Shown here in pieces: positions 1 through 6,749 of a stretch of DNA of 26,477 bases. Both the position numbers and the translations under genes were made by a program. Source of the DNA: JBBDYH01 sp040901795. GTDB lineage: Bacteria > Planctomycetota > Planctomycetia > Pirellulales > JALHPA01. The notes beneath the pieces were generated by a model. The model saw only the letters and a list, made by a program, of their open reading frames with translations. It searched no databases and was not told the origin of the DNA. The first letter of the stretch is position 1; each line of letters starts with the position of its first letter. The stretch covers positions 1 through 26,477 of the forward strand of contig JBBDYH010000073.1 in the NCBI GenBank assembly GCA_040901795.1, read 5' to 3'.

Positions 1-611
1 AGCTTGACGCGCATGCCGATGTTGGGCCGCACGCCAATCTTCTCGGCGTACTCCATGATCAGCTCCAGTTCGGTGTATTTCTCGACGACCGGAATGATGA
101 AGCGACCGATCTTATGGGCGAGCATCGCGGTTTCGATGAACTCGGCGTCCTTGAAGCCATTGCAGATGATCGGGGCGTCGTTGTCGGCCAGCGCCACGAC
201 CGCCAACAGCTCCGGCTTGCTGCCCGCTTCGAGCCCGAAGCGGTACGGCCGGCCGAATTGCAGCACCTCTTCGACTACCTGCCGCTGCTGGTTGACCTTG
301 ATGGGGTAGACGCAGCAGTATTTTCCTTGGTACTTATGCTCTTGGATGGCCGATTGAAAGGCGGCGTGGATTTCGCCCAGCCGATGCTTGAGAATCTCGG
401 CAAAGCGGATGAGAATGGGCAGATCGATGCCGCGGAGCACCAGCCGATCGACGAGCTCCTTCAAGTCGATGGCACGGGAGGGGTCTTTCGTCGGCAGAAC
501 ACAGACGTGCCCGGCATCGTTGACGCTGAAGTAGCCGTTGCCCCAGCGGGACACGTCGTAAAGGTCCATCGCGTCGGCGACGGACCAGCGTTCGACCTCG
601 AGATCAAGCAT
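1..611 (-). CDS. speA: Biosynthetic arginine decarboxylase, N-terminal part (runs off window)
   Basis: This is a PLP-dependent arginine decarboxylase (arginine to agmatine, first step of one polyamine route). The minus strand reads in one open frame from an ATG at 611 to the window edge, giving about 203 residues of a family normally near 630-650. The segment YPIKVNQQRQVVEEV contains the lysine that forms the PLP Schiff base (residue 105 here). It is followed by the family-typical RFGLEAGSKPELL, ICNGFKD and KYTELELI blocks of the alanine-racemase-like barrel. The N-terminal block WSVADAMDLYDVSRWGNGYF matches the usual SpeA start, so the start at 611 is likely. No clear Shine-Dalgarno site precedes it. 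The catalytic C-terminal half lies outside the window. Identity is seen from motifs; cytoplasmic location is family knowledge. Confidence 0.92.
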   Translation of the reverse strand, partial: MLDLEVERWSVADAMDLYDVSRWGNGYFSVNDAGHVCVLPTKDPSRAIDLKELVDRLVLRGIDLPILIRFAEILKHRLGEIHAAFQSAIQEHKYQGKYCCVYPIKVNQQRQVVEEVLQFGRPYRFGLEAGSKPELLAVVALADNDAPIICNGFKDAEFIETAMLAHKIGRFIIPVVEKYTELELIMEYAEKIGVRPNIGMRVK

Positions 612-657
612 CAGGCTGCGGGGTTCGGGGTTCAGCGTTGGTGTTCAGCCTTTAGGT

Positions 658-705
658 CGCCACGGCGACTCGCCGTGGCGAGCTGTGCAGACCCGCCGCG
701 GCGGG
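658..705. repeat. Two adjacent perfect palindromes upstream of speA
   Basis: An 11-bp stem with a one-base centre (CGCCACGGCGA at 658-668 pairs with TCGCCGTGGCG at 670-680) is followed by the perfect palindrome CCCGCCGCGGCGGG at 692-705. They sit in the 423-bp gap between speA (start 611) and the gene at 1035. The rest of that gap holds an AT-rich patch near 738-762 and the composite repeat at 814-925, and I see no gene in it. Confidence 0.7.
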
Positions 706-813
706 AACTCCAACGGGTAGGCGTCAGCGGTCGCAAAAAATTGCAAGCGATTAATATTACCGGTTTCGGCGAAGTTGGTATACCATGAGGGAACCGGAAT
801 TCGGATTGGGTTT

Positions 814-925
814 TGTAGCAGGCAGACTCCGTCTGCCGTTGTGTAGTCCTCTCGCTCCGCGAGAGGAGGCATCATCACGCGGAGCGTGATGGTTACACTC
901 GCGCACACGGAGTGTGCGGTCTACA
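814..925. repeat. Composite hairpin element with TGTAG...CTACA ends
   Basis: The element starts with TGTAGCAGGC and ends with GCGGTCTACA. Inside are four consecutive hairpins, all with three-base loops TCC or GGA. They are 821-837 (arms GGCAGAC/GTCTGCC), 847-867 (TCCTCTCGC/GCGAGAGGA), 873-891 (CATCACGC/GCGTGATG) and 902-918 (CGCACAC/GTGTGCG). The middle pair has its own TGTAG (842-846) and TTACA (893-897) ends, as if one element sits inside another. Related copies are at 6696-6749 and 24174-24234. No coding capacity is apparent. Confidence 0.8.
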
Positions 926-1034
926 TTTGGAGGCCGGCGCGGAGAAGTGGCTCTGGAGTTTTTCAGCGGGTGGCGCGGCGAGGCGTATTCGCTGCGGCGC
1001 ACCCCGCCCTGAGTCCCTTCACTCTTGTCGTGCC

Positions 1035-1940
1035 ATGATCTCCCTGCGTTGGATTGCCAGCCCGTTGGCCAGCGCGCTCTATGCCTGCGATGCGCTGCGC
1101 CGTCGTCTTTCGTTTGTCGATCCGCGGCTCGCCGAGGCGCTCCGCGAACCTGCCGGCCGGCTGGTGCGGGCGATCGGCACCAGCGACCTGCCGGTTGAAC
1201 GGCTATGGGCAAATCTGCTGCCCACGGCCGCGACACACGAGCACGACACGGCGCGGCACCTGATCGACGTCGCCGTGCTGAAAGTGGTCGCAAGACATCA
1301 GATCCACGCGAACCTGGATCACTTCGCCGATCGGCTGATGGCCTTCGAGCGGGCGTTTCTGGCGGCGGTCCCCAACGCCGTCGAAGAGCTGGAGCTCCGC
1401 GCCCGCCCGCTGCGCGAACAATGGGATGCGCGCGGGCCGGGGTTGCTCACGGCCGTGGGTGAGTTTACGGAGCCGGGCCTGATCGTGCCGCAGGGGAGCG
1501 TCGGAATGGTTCATCCGGTATTGGGAGGCGGCGGGAGCGCCTATCCGGATTTCAATGCGATCATCTGGGAGGCCGTCTTGACGAACCCTGTGCCGCAGCT
1601 TCCGGAAGCGGTGCGGCTGGGCTGGCTCCTCTCGCAGCTTAATCTGGAGCTGCCGCGGTACCAGGGAGACTTGCAGCGAGAGCGATCCATCGAGCTGGGA
1701 AGCTGGGCGATGCTGCCGGCCGTACTGGCCGCTGCCGAGCAGCTCGAGCTGGTGCGGTTCGACGAGGCAACGATGCGGCTGGCCGTCAAGTCCTGGCGGA
1801 TTCACGTCCCGCGCAGTAGCGCGTTTGTGCACGACCTGATGAGCTGGTGGCAGACGTTCCAGGCCGACCGGCCGCCGTGGACGGTGGCGATCACGGCGCT
1901 TGACATGCTGATCGCGACGGAAGAGGGGGAGATGGTTTAA
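1035..1940 (+). CDS. Hypothetical protein, 301 aa, unrecognised
   Basis: The open frame extends further upstream, but the upstream part would translate the repeat at 814-925, so the ATG at 1035 (MISLRWIASPLASALYACDA) is the sensible start. No strong ribosome-binding site is visible. The protein is rich in Ala, Leu, Arg and Glu and should be mostly helical. It has a Gly-rich turn (VLGGGGSAYPDFNAIIWEA) around residues 170-190 and a Trp-rich tail (SWRIHVPRS, LMSWWQTFQADRPPW). There is no signal peptide, no convincing membrane segment and no catalytic motif I can name. The antisense frame is also open over much of its length, but it reads as Arg/His/Gln-rich shadow sequence. It is followed within two bases by a repeat element and then by the convergent MATE gene. 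The gene is probably real; its function is unknown. Confidence 0.72.
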   Translation: MISLRWIASPLASALYACDALRRRLSFVDPRLAEALREPAGRLVRAIGTSDLPVERLWANLLPTAATHEHDTARHLIDVAVLKVVARHQIHANLDHFADRLMAFERAFLAAVPNAVEELELRARPLREQWDARGPGLLTAVGEFTEPGLIVPQGSVGMVHPVLGGGGSAYPDFNAIIWEAVLTNPVPQLPEAVRLGWLLSQLNLELPRYQGDLQRERSIELGSWAMLPAVLAAAEQLELVRFDEATMRLAVKSWRIHVPRSSAFVHDLMSWWQTFQADRPPWTVAITALDMLIATEEGEMV

Positions 1941-1941
1941 G

Positions 1942-2009
1942 CGGTAGGGTGGGCTTTGCCCACCAGGCATGTAACCGTTATCGTTCGGTGGGCGGAGCCC
2001 ACCGTACCG
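1942..2009. repeat. Paired-hairpin intergenic repeat
   Basis: Two hairpins with the same 7-bp arms, GGTGGGC/GCCCACC, occur at 1948-1964 (loop TTT) and 1987-2003 (loop GGA). The outer ends CGGTAGGGTGGG and CCCACCGTACCG are inverted with one mismatch. It lies between the stop of the gene at 1940 and the convergent stop at 2013, so it could also act as a bidirectional terminator-like structure, although there is no T-tract. Confidence 0.75.
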
Positions 2010-2012
2010 GAC

Positions 2013-3428
2013 TCACACTTCGATTTTCTTCCATCCGCCATGGAGGAATCGCCCTATGGCCAGGGCGCAGCGGATGTAGAGGTCGATGACCATGGCGTAC
2101 CAGGCGCCGCGGACGCCGAGATCAAGCAGTTCGATCGTCGTGTCGCTCCAGGGGAGCGTGACCTCGGACCAAGCGAGCACCAGGCCCAGTGGGATCCTCA
2201 CGACCACAAAGCCGACAAAGGTAAACGCCAGCGGCCAGCGCGTGTCGCCGGCGCCGCGCATCGCGCCGGTGAGGACCATCAGCACCGCCAGTGCCGGCTG
2301 CGCGAGGCATACGATGCGGACGAGCGCACCCGCTTGCGCGCCGATGTGCGCCTGGCCGCTACTGACGAACTGAGCGCCCAGCCAGTCGGCGCTCAGGTAT
2401 AGGACCGTGCCAATTGTGCACATAATCGCGCCAACCGTGCCGCAGGCGACGTAGATTGTGCGTGTCGCTCGCGCACTCTGCCCAGCGCCCAGGAACTGAC
2501 CCACCATCGTCGCGGCGGCGATTTGAAACGCCGCGCCGGGCATGAAGCTGAGCGATTCGATCTTGATGGCGATGCCATGGGCGGCGGCGGGCAAATTGCC
2601 CAAGGCATTGATGACCCGCAGAAACAACAGGTGGCAGCCGATCATCGCCAGGATGTCGATCCCGCCGGGGAGCGAAATCCGCAACAGCCGGCGGATCAGC
2701 AAGCCGTCCGGCCGCAGCATGCGCGGCACAATTTTGAGGCCGGCTCGGCCGCGCACAAGCCGCGCGAGGATGATCAAGCCGCCGGCGTAGTAACCGATCG
2801 TGGTCCCGATGGCCAGGCCGTCCCAGCCGAGCGCGGGAATCGGTCCCAGCCCGCGAACGAGTGCGAAGCTGGCGACCATATCGACCGCGTTTGTGACGAT
2901 CATGGCCAGCATGCCGGTTACCGTGTCGCCGGCGCCGCGGAGCGCAGCGACGCCGACCTGCTCGAGCATGATTGCGGGCACTGCGGGAAGAACGATCCAA
3001 AGATAGCGGACGGCCAGTGTCGCGGCCTCGTCTTCAAGTCCCAGCGACGCCACCAGCGGACGTCCGATCACAGCGACGAGCACAATCGGGGCGGCGCAGA
3101 TCAACGCCCCCAGGAAAAGCGCTTGGTTGGCGGTGTGTCGTGCCAGCGCCCAATCCTCGGCGCCGACGAACCGGGCGACCAACGCCGTCGTGCCAATGCT
3201 GACTAGCGAAAACAGGCTGACCATCAGCCAGAGCAGGTACGCCACGAGATTGATCGCCGCCAGATGGCGTGCCGTGGCGAGGTAGTTGCCCGTGAGCCAT
3301 GTGTCGGTAAAGCCGACCAGCATGTCGAGCAGGTGCCCGGCGAGCACCGGCAGGGCTAGCCGCACGAGGGGAAAAAACGTGCCCGCCTGGTGCACGAGCG
3401 ACGCTGGGGAGGCGGTAGGGATGGACAT
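2013..3428 (-). CDS. MATE family efflux transporter
   Basis: This is a cation-coupled multidrug and toxic-compound exporter of the inner membrane. The 471 residues match the usual NorM/DinF length. The sequence shows about twelve hydrophobic segments in two similar halves. Each half carries the MATE-type helix pattern: LALPVLAGHLLDMLVGFTDT near residue 25 for the first, and RISLPGGIDILAMIG followed by AAHGIAIKIESLSFMPG near 255-300 for the second. The repeated LRGAGDT (residues about 165) and MRGAGDTRW (about 390) are typical symmetry-related MATE signatures. The start is the ATG at 3428, and no Shine-Dalgarno site is visible. Its substrate cannot be told from sequence. It stands alone between two repeat elements, with no adjacent regulator. 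Confidence 0.92.
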   Translation of the reverse strand: MSIPTASPASLVHQAGTFFPLVRLALPVLAGHLLDMLVGFTDTWLTGNYLATARHLAAINLVAYLLWLMVSLFSLVSIGTTALVARFVGAEDWALARHTANQALFLGALICAAPIVLVAVIGRPLVASLGLEDEAATLAVRYLWIVLPAVPAIMLEQVGVAALRGAGDTVTGMLAMIVTNAVDMVASFALVRGLGPIPALGWDGLAIGTTIGYYAGGLIILARLVRGRAGLKIVPRMLRPDGLLIRRLLRISLPGGIDILAMIGCHLLFLRVINALGNLPAAAHGIAIKIESLSFMPGAAFQIAAATMVGQFLGAGQSARATRTIYVACGTVGAIMCTIGTVLYLSADWLGAQFVSSGQAHIGAQAGALVRIVCLAQPALAVLMVLTGAMRGAGDTRWPLAFTFVGFVVVRIPLGLVLAWSEVTLPWSDTTIELLDLGVRGAWYAMVIDLYIRCALAIGRFLHGGWKKIEV

Positions 3429-3455
3429 TAACGGCAGAATGGCTCGTGTTGCGCT

Positions 3456-3550
3456 CTGTAGGGAACGGCCTCTGTGCCGTTCCGTTGGGCGAGTTGGGTT
3501 AGCAATGCCAATTAGCGGTTCCGGAACGCCACGGAGGGCGTTCCCTACAG
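3456..3550. repeat. Repeat element with 12-bp perfect terminal inverted repeats
   Basis: The ends CTGTAGGGAACG (3456-3467) and CGTTCCCTACAG (3539-3550) are perfect inverted repeats. Each end also forms its own hairpin: GGAACGGC/GCCGTTCC with loop CTCTGT (3462-3483), and GGAACGCC/GGCGTTCC with loop ACGGAG (3523-3544). The intervening 39 bp is unrelated sequence. It fills the gap between the start of the MATE gene (3428) and the stop of the next minus-strand gene (3558). Confidence 0.82.
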
Positions 3551-3557
3551 ATATTCG

Positions 3558-5414
3558 CTAAAACTCCTCCCAGTCCATATAGAGCCAAAAGTCGGTCAAC
3601 CAGGGAAAGGTCCAAGGGTTCCACGTGGGATAAACCACCGAGATGACCGACACTGCGAGCAAGCCGTAGGCCAGTCCGCGTCCCCACCGGCGCGCCGAGA
3701 GCCAATCGGCCGCCGGCAGCGCCGCCAAAAGCCACAACGGCGCCAGCCAAAACACCCAGCGGAAGCCGCTCGTCATGCCGCCGTAGTTGCGGTCCAGCGG
3801 CGGGCGGAGGATGTAAAACGTCACGCAGATGATTGTGATGATGGCGATCAGCGTAGCCAAGGCCGGATAGCCGTAACCGGAGCGCTGTCGCGCCAGCAAC
3901 ACGACGCCCGGAACGATCAACAGCCAGACGGGCGTCAGGGAGAAAATGCCATGATGCCCGATAAGCGCGTGGAACGTGTACTTGCCCAGGTCCGGCTCGC
4001 CTTTGTCGATTCCGGCCGGAGTCCGCCAGTAGCTTTGGATCACCCGACCGTCGCTGGCGCGGGTGTATTCGTAGTCGTACCAGTCGTCCCAGGCGTGGAC
4101 GAACAGCCCTGGAATGCTGTAGGCAGGCGGCGCAAGGTCAACACGAACGCTGTACAAGGCGTCGTTGCCCCGGTCCTCAATGACCCAGCGATCCTGGTCT
4201 TGGTGATCGAGTTGCTCGGACTTCTTGCGGACGACTACATTTTCGGACAGCTCGAGATCCTGACTTGCGAACTCACTGCGGAGCGATGCCGGCGGCTCTC
4301 CGGCATTCAGTTGCCTCTCCTCCTCGTCTCCAAACTCATGTACGAAGAGTAAGTCACCATCGTCGCGATGCATATACGGCAAGCGAAGACTGCCGTGGGC
4401 GATGTAGTTGGTCCCAAAGTACGCGACGAGGACCAAAGCGGCGGCGGGCAGACCGTAGAGCAGTGTCGGTTTCGGATGTTTCCACAAGAGCGCCGCGCCA
4501 ACCAGGCCAAACAGCGTCGCCCCCGGCAGCTCGCAGGCGACAGTGAACGCTGCAAAAATGCCGGCCACAATGTAGTAGCACGGGCATTGCTCGCCGTCGT
4601 ACCAGATCCGCGCGGCGGCCCACACGGTAATCAAGGCGCTGACCGCGGCAGGCAAATGGTTATTGAGCGTCACTGCGAATGTGGTGAGAAACGTGCCGAG
4701 CGCCGCCGCCGCCATGATGAAGATCGGTCCCCACTCGCTCGTGCCGAACCGATTGAGCAGCCGGCCGAGCAGCACGAGGTAGATCACCATCGGTACGACG
4801 TTGTAGAGGATCAACAGGCCGCGGCCGATTTCGTAGGGGTGCGTGCCCAGCGTGATTGGCGGCTCTCCCTCGGCCTCATCTTGAAACGCATTGGCCGCGC
4901 GGTAGACCACCCAATACGGCACAGTGTACAGCGTCGCTAACAGCGGCGGCTTGCTGGAATAGAGATGCCATTCGCCTTCGGCATCGCGGTGCTTCACCAT
5001 GTCGATCGTGTCCCAGTTCGGCTCGGCGATCACATCGTCGATGGCGTACGTGCCGTGCTCGACCAGCGCGCGGATGGTGTTCCAGCGGCTGCGGTCATTG
5101 GCACTTAGAAACGGCCGCTGCTTGCGGAAGCTGGAGTCCGATTGGACATCGTCGCGAATTTCCTTTTCGAGCGCCGTGCGATCGACCGTGGCGCCCTCCG
5201 CCTTTAGCGCTGCGACACGTTTATCGAGCCGCGAGCGGACCTCGCGGTCGATCAGATATCTCTCCAAGCGCGCCATGTCGACGGCGTTAACGGCGAAGAT
5301 TCGCCCGACCATGTTGCCGACCGCCAGCGCGATGAGAATCCCATAGACCGCGCGTAGTAAGAGTACGCGCCCCGGTGGATCTTGGAGAGAAACGGTGGGC
5401 GTGCTTGTGCTCAT
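3558..5414 (-). CDS. Polytopic membrane protein, possible GT39/PMT-like glycosyltransferase
   Basis: This is a 618-residue inner-membrane protein. There is an N-terminal membrane segment (about residues 17-42), then a charged soluble stretch (50-150) with possible coiled coil (DREVRSRLDKRVAALKAEG). A loop follows holding WNTIRALVEHGTYAIDD and, at 155-157, KPP in YSSKPPLLATLY. This resembles the conserved loop of lipid-linked-sugar glycosyltransferases such as ArnT/PMT. Several helices follow (200-335), then a large hydrophilic domain (about 340-485) rich in Asp, Glu, Trp and Tyr, and C-terminal helices. The start ATG at 5414 has a strong GGAGGGAG ribosome-binding site. Its upstream neighbour in the same direction is a DPMS/ArnC-type family 2 transferase that could supply a polyprenyl-phosphate sugar donor. 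The transferase role is inference; the membrane topology is read from sequence. Confidence 0.75.
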   Translation of the reverse strand: MSTSTPTVSLQDPPGRVLLLRAVYGILIALAVGNMVGRIFAVNAVDMARLERYLIDREVRSRLDKRVAALKAEGATVDRTALEKEIRDDVQSDSSFRKQRPFLSANDRSRWNTIRALVEHGTYAIDDVIAEPNWDTIDMVKHRDAEGEWHLYSSKPPLLATLYTVPYWVVYRAANAFQDEAEGEPPITLGTHPYEIGRGLLILYNVVPMVIYLVLLGRLLNRFGTSEWGPIFIMAAAALGTFLTTFAVTLNNHLPAAVSALITVWAAARIWYDGEQCPCYYIVAGIFAAFTVACELPGATLFGLVGAALLWKHPKPTLLYGLPAAALVLVAYFGTNYIAHGSLRLPYMHRDDGDLLFVHEFGDEEERQLNAGEPPASLRSEFASQDLELSENVVVRKKSEQLDHQDQDRWVIEDRGNDALYSVRVDLAPPAYSIPGLFVHAWDDWYDYEYTRASDGRVIQSYWRTPAGIDKGEPDLGKYTFHALIGHHGIFSLTPVWLLIVPGVVLLARQRSGYGYPALATLIAIITIICVTFYILRPPLDRNYGGMTSGFRWVFWLAPLWLLAALPAADWLSARRWGRGLAYGLLAVSVISVVYPTWNPWTFPWLTDFWLYMDWEEF

Positions 5415-5443
5415 GGCTCCCTCCGGCGATCACTCTGAAGGTG

Positions 5444-5572
5444 TGTGCCACTGCTCGCCGCGAGCAGTGAAACTGCCTTAGCTTCTCGTTCACACAAAAT
5501 AGAAACTCCGGCGAGACTATGAGGGAACCGTGATGAAGGCATCCAACACTGCTCGCGGCGAGCAGTGGCACA
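5444..5572. repeat. 26-bp perfect inverted repeats, each arm itself a hairpin
   Basis: The arms at 5444-5469 and 5547-5572 are exact reverse complements over 26 bp (outer ends TGTGCCA and TGGCACA). Within each arm CACTGCTCG and CGAGCAGTG form a 9-bp stem with loop CCG or CGG. The 77-bp core contains no ORF. The element separates the family 2 glycosyltransferase stop (5584) from the ribosome-binding site of the downstream membrane protein (start 5414), so it would be transcribed if the two are co-transcribed. Confidence 0.85.
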
Positions 5573-5583
5573 GGTACATATCG

Positions 5584-6606
5584 TCAGTTAATGATCTCCG
5601 CTGCGTCGTCCACCACATCCAACGTCGTGGCCTCAATCGATTCGGTTCTCGCCGGATGCGGCGGCGTCTCTTCAGACACGCTATAAGTATCGACGTCGCG
5701 GCCGCGGTAGGCCGTGATCAGTTCGGCGAGAAACCCGATGGACATCAGTTGCCCGCCGAGCAACAGCGCGCCCACCGAATAAATTACCGCCGGCCGCTGG
5801 TGCAGCGGCACCCAACCTTCCACCGGCCAGAGTGCGTTCCGCGTCCAGCTCAGCGCCAGATAGGTCAGCCCGACGAAGCCGATCGTAAAGAATCCCAGTC
5901 CGACCGTACCCAACACATGCTGCGGACGCTGACCGAAACCGGTCAAAAACTTCACCGTCAACAAATCGAGAAACCCTTTCACGAACCGCCGCAGGCCATA
6001 CTTCGACCGGCCAAATCTTCGCGGCCGGTGAGCAATCACCAGCTCGCCGACCTTGTACCCGCGGGCGTGGGCGAGCACGGGCACAAACCGGTGCAGTTCT
6101 CCGTAAAGCCGCACCTCGTCGAAGATTTCGCGGCGGTAACACTTCATCCCGCAATTGTGATCGTGTAATCGGACGCCAGTGAGCCAGCTCACCATCCAGT
6201 TGAACGCGCGCGATGGCAGGACCTTGTGCCAGGGATCGTAGCGAACTTGCTTGTAGCCGCTGACCACGCCCAGGTCGCTGTCCATCGCCGCCAGAAAGCG
6301 CGGGATCTCGTGCGGATCATCCTGCAGGTCGGCGTCGAGCGTCATCACCAGGTCGCCGCGGGCCGCGTTGAAACCGGCCGAAAGTGCCGCCGCCTTGCCG
6401 AAGTTGCGGCGAAAGCGGATGCCGCGGACGCGCGGGTCGGCGGCCGCCAGCCGCTGGATCTGGGCCCATGAGCCATCGGTCGAACCGTCGTCGACAAAAA
6501 TCATGTCGAGATCGTAGCGGTGCGCGGCGGCGACCTCCGCCAGCTCGGCGTGCAGCGTGCCGAGGCTATCGACCTCGTTGTAGACGGGGATCACCGTGGA
6601 GAGCAT
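5584..6606 (-). CDS. Family 2 glycosyltransferase, DPMS/ArnC-like, with C-terminal membrane helices
   Basis: This is a 340-residue enzyme expected to transfer a nucleotide sugar to polyprenyl phosphate at the cytoplasmic face of the inner membrane. The GT-A fold motifs are clear: STVIPVYNE at residues 3-11, FVDDGSTDGS near 37-46, NFGKAAALSAGFNAARGD near 68-85, the metal-binding LDADLQDDP at 90-98, and HRPRRFGRSKYGLRRF, which matches the DPMS/GtrB lineage. Two membrane helices follow (VLGTVGLGFFTIGFVGLTYL and IYSVGALLLGGQLMSIGFLA). The start is placed at the ATG at 6606 because the protein then begins MLSTVIPVYNE, the normal family start; a TTG at 6642 in frame is less likely. The donor sugar is unknown. 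The downstream membrane protein at 3558-5414 is a plausible partner. Confidence 0.9.
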   Translation of the reverse strand: MLSTVIPVYNEVDSLGTLHAELAEVAAAHRYDLDMIFVDDGSTDGSWAQIQRLAAADPRVRGIRFRRNFGKAAALSAGFNAARGDLVMTLDADLQDDPHEIPRFLAAMDSDLGVVSGYKQVRYDPWHKVLPSRAFNWMVSWLTGVRLHDHNCGMKCYRREIFDEVRLYGELHRFVPVLAHARGYKVGELVIAHRPRRFGRSKYGLRRFVKGFLDLLTVKFLTGFGQRPQHVLGTVGLGFFTIGFVGLTYLALSWTRNALWPVEGWVPLHQRPAVIYSVGALLLGGQLMSIGFLAELITAYRGRDVDTYSVSEETPPHPARTESIEATTLDVVDDAAEIIN

Positions 6607-6695
6607 GCGGCGTGTGGTCGGTCGGCAAGGAGCGGCGGGCAAGGATGATCGCTTTACGATAATCGATCGGCGCTCACAAACCCAGTCCGCACGGT

Positions 6696-6749
6696 TGTAG
6701 CAGGCACACTCCGTATGCCGTTTTCGCCCGCCGCGGCGGGCGGTCTACA
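6696..6749. repeat. Short TGTAG...CTACA hairpin element overlapping the tolC-like stop
   Basis: It begins TGTAGCAGGC like the element at 814. It has a hairpin GGCACAC/GTATGCC with loop TCC (6703-6719, one mismatch) and a perfect 18-bp GC palindrome (6725-6742), and ends GGTCTACA. The stop codon of the neighbouring minus-strand gene (6747-6745) lies inside the terminal CTACA. Confidence 0.8.

Noticed and set aside
114..788. Plus-strand frame opposite speA
   Set aside because: The minus strand carries unmistakable arginine decarboxylase motifs; this frame has no recognisable features.
645..908. Minus-strand frame of 87 codons upstream of speA
   Set aside because: It translates the palindromes and the TGTAG repeat, not a protein-like sequence.
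1203..1970. Long minus-strand open frame opposite the gene at 1035-1940
   Set aside because: Arg/Gln/His-rich composition and crossing into the repeat at 1942 mark it as an antisense shadow in GC-rich DNA.
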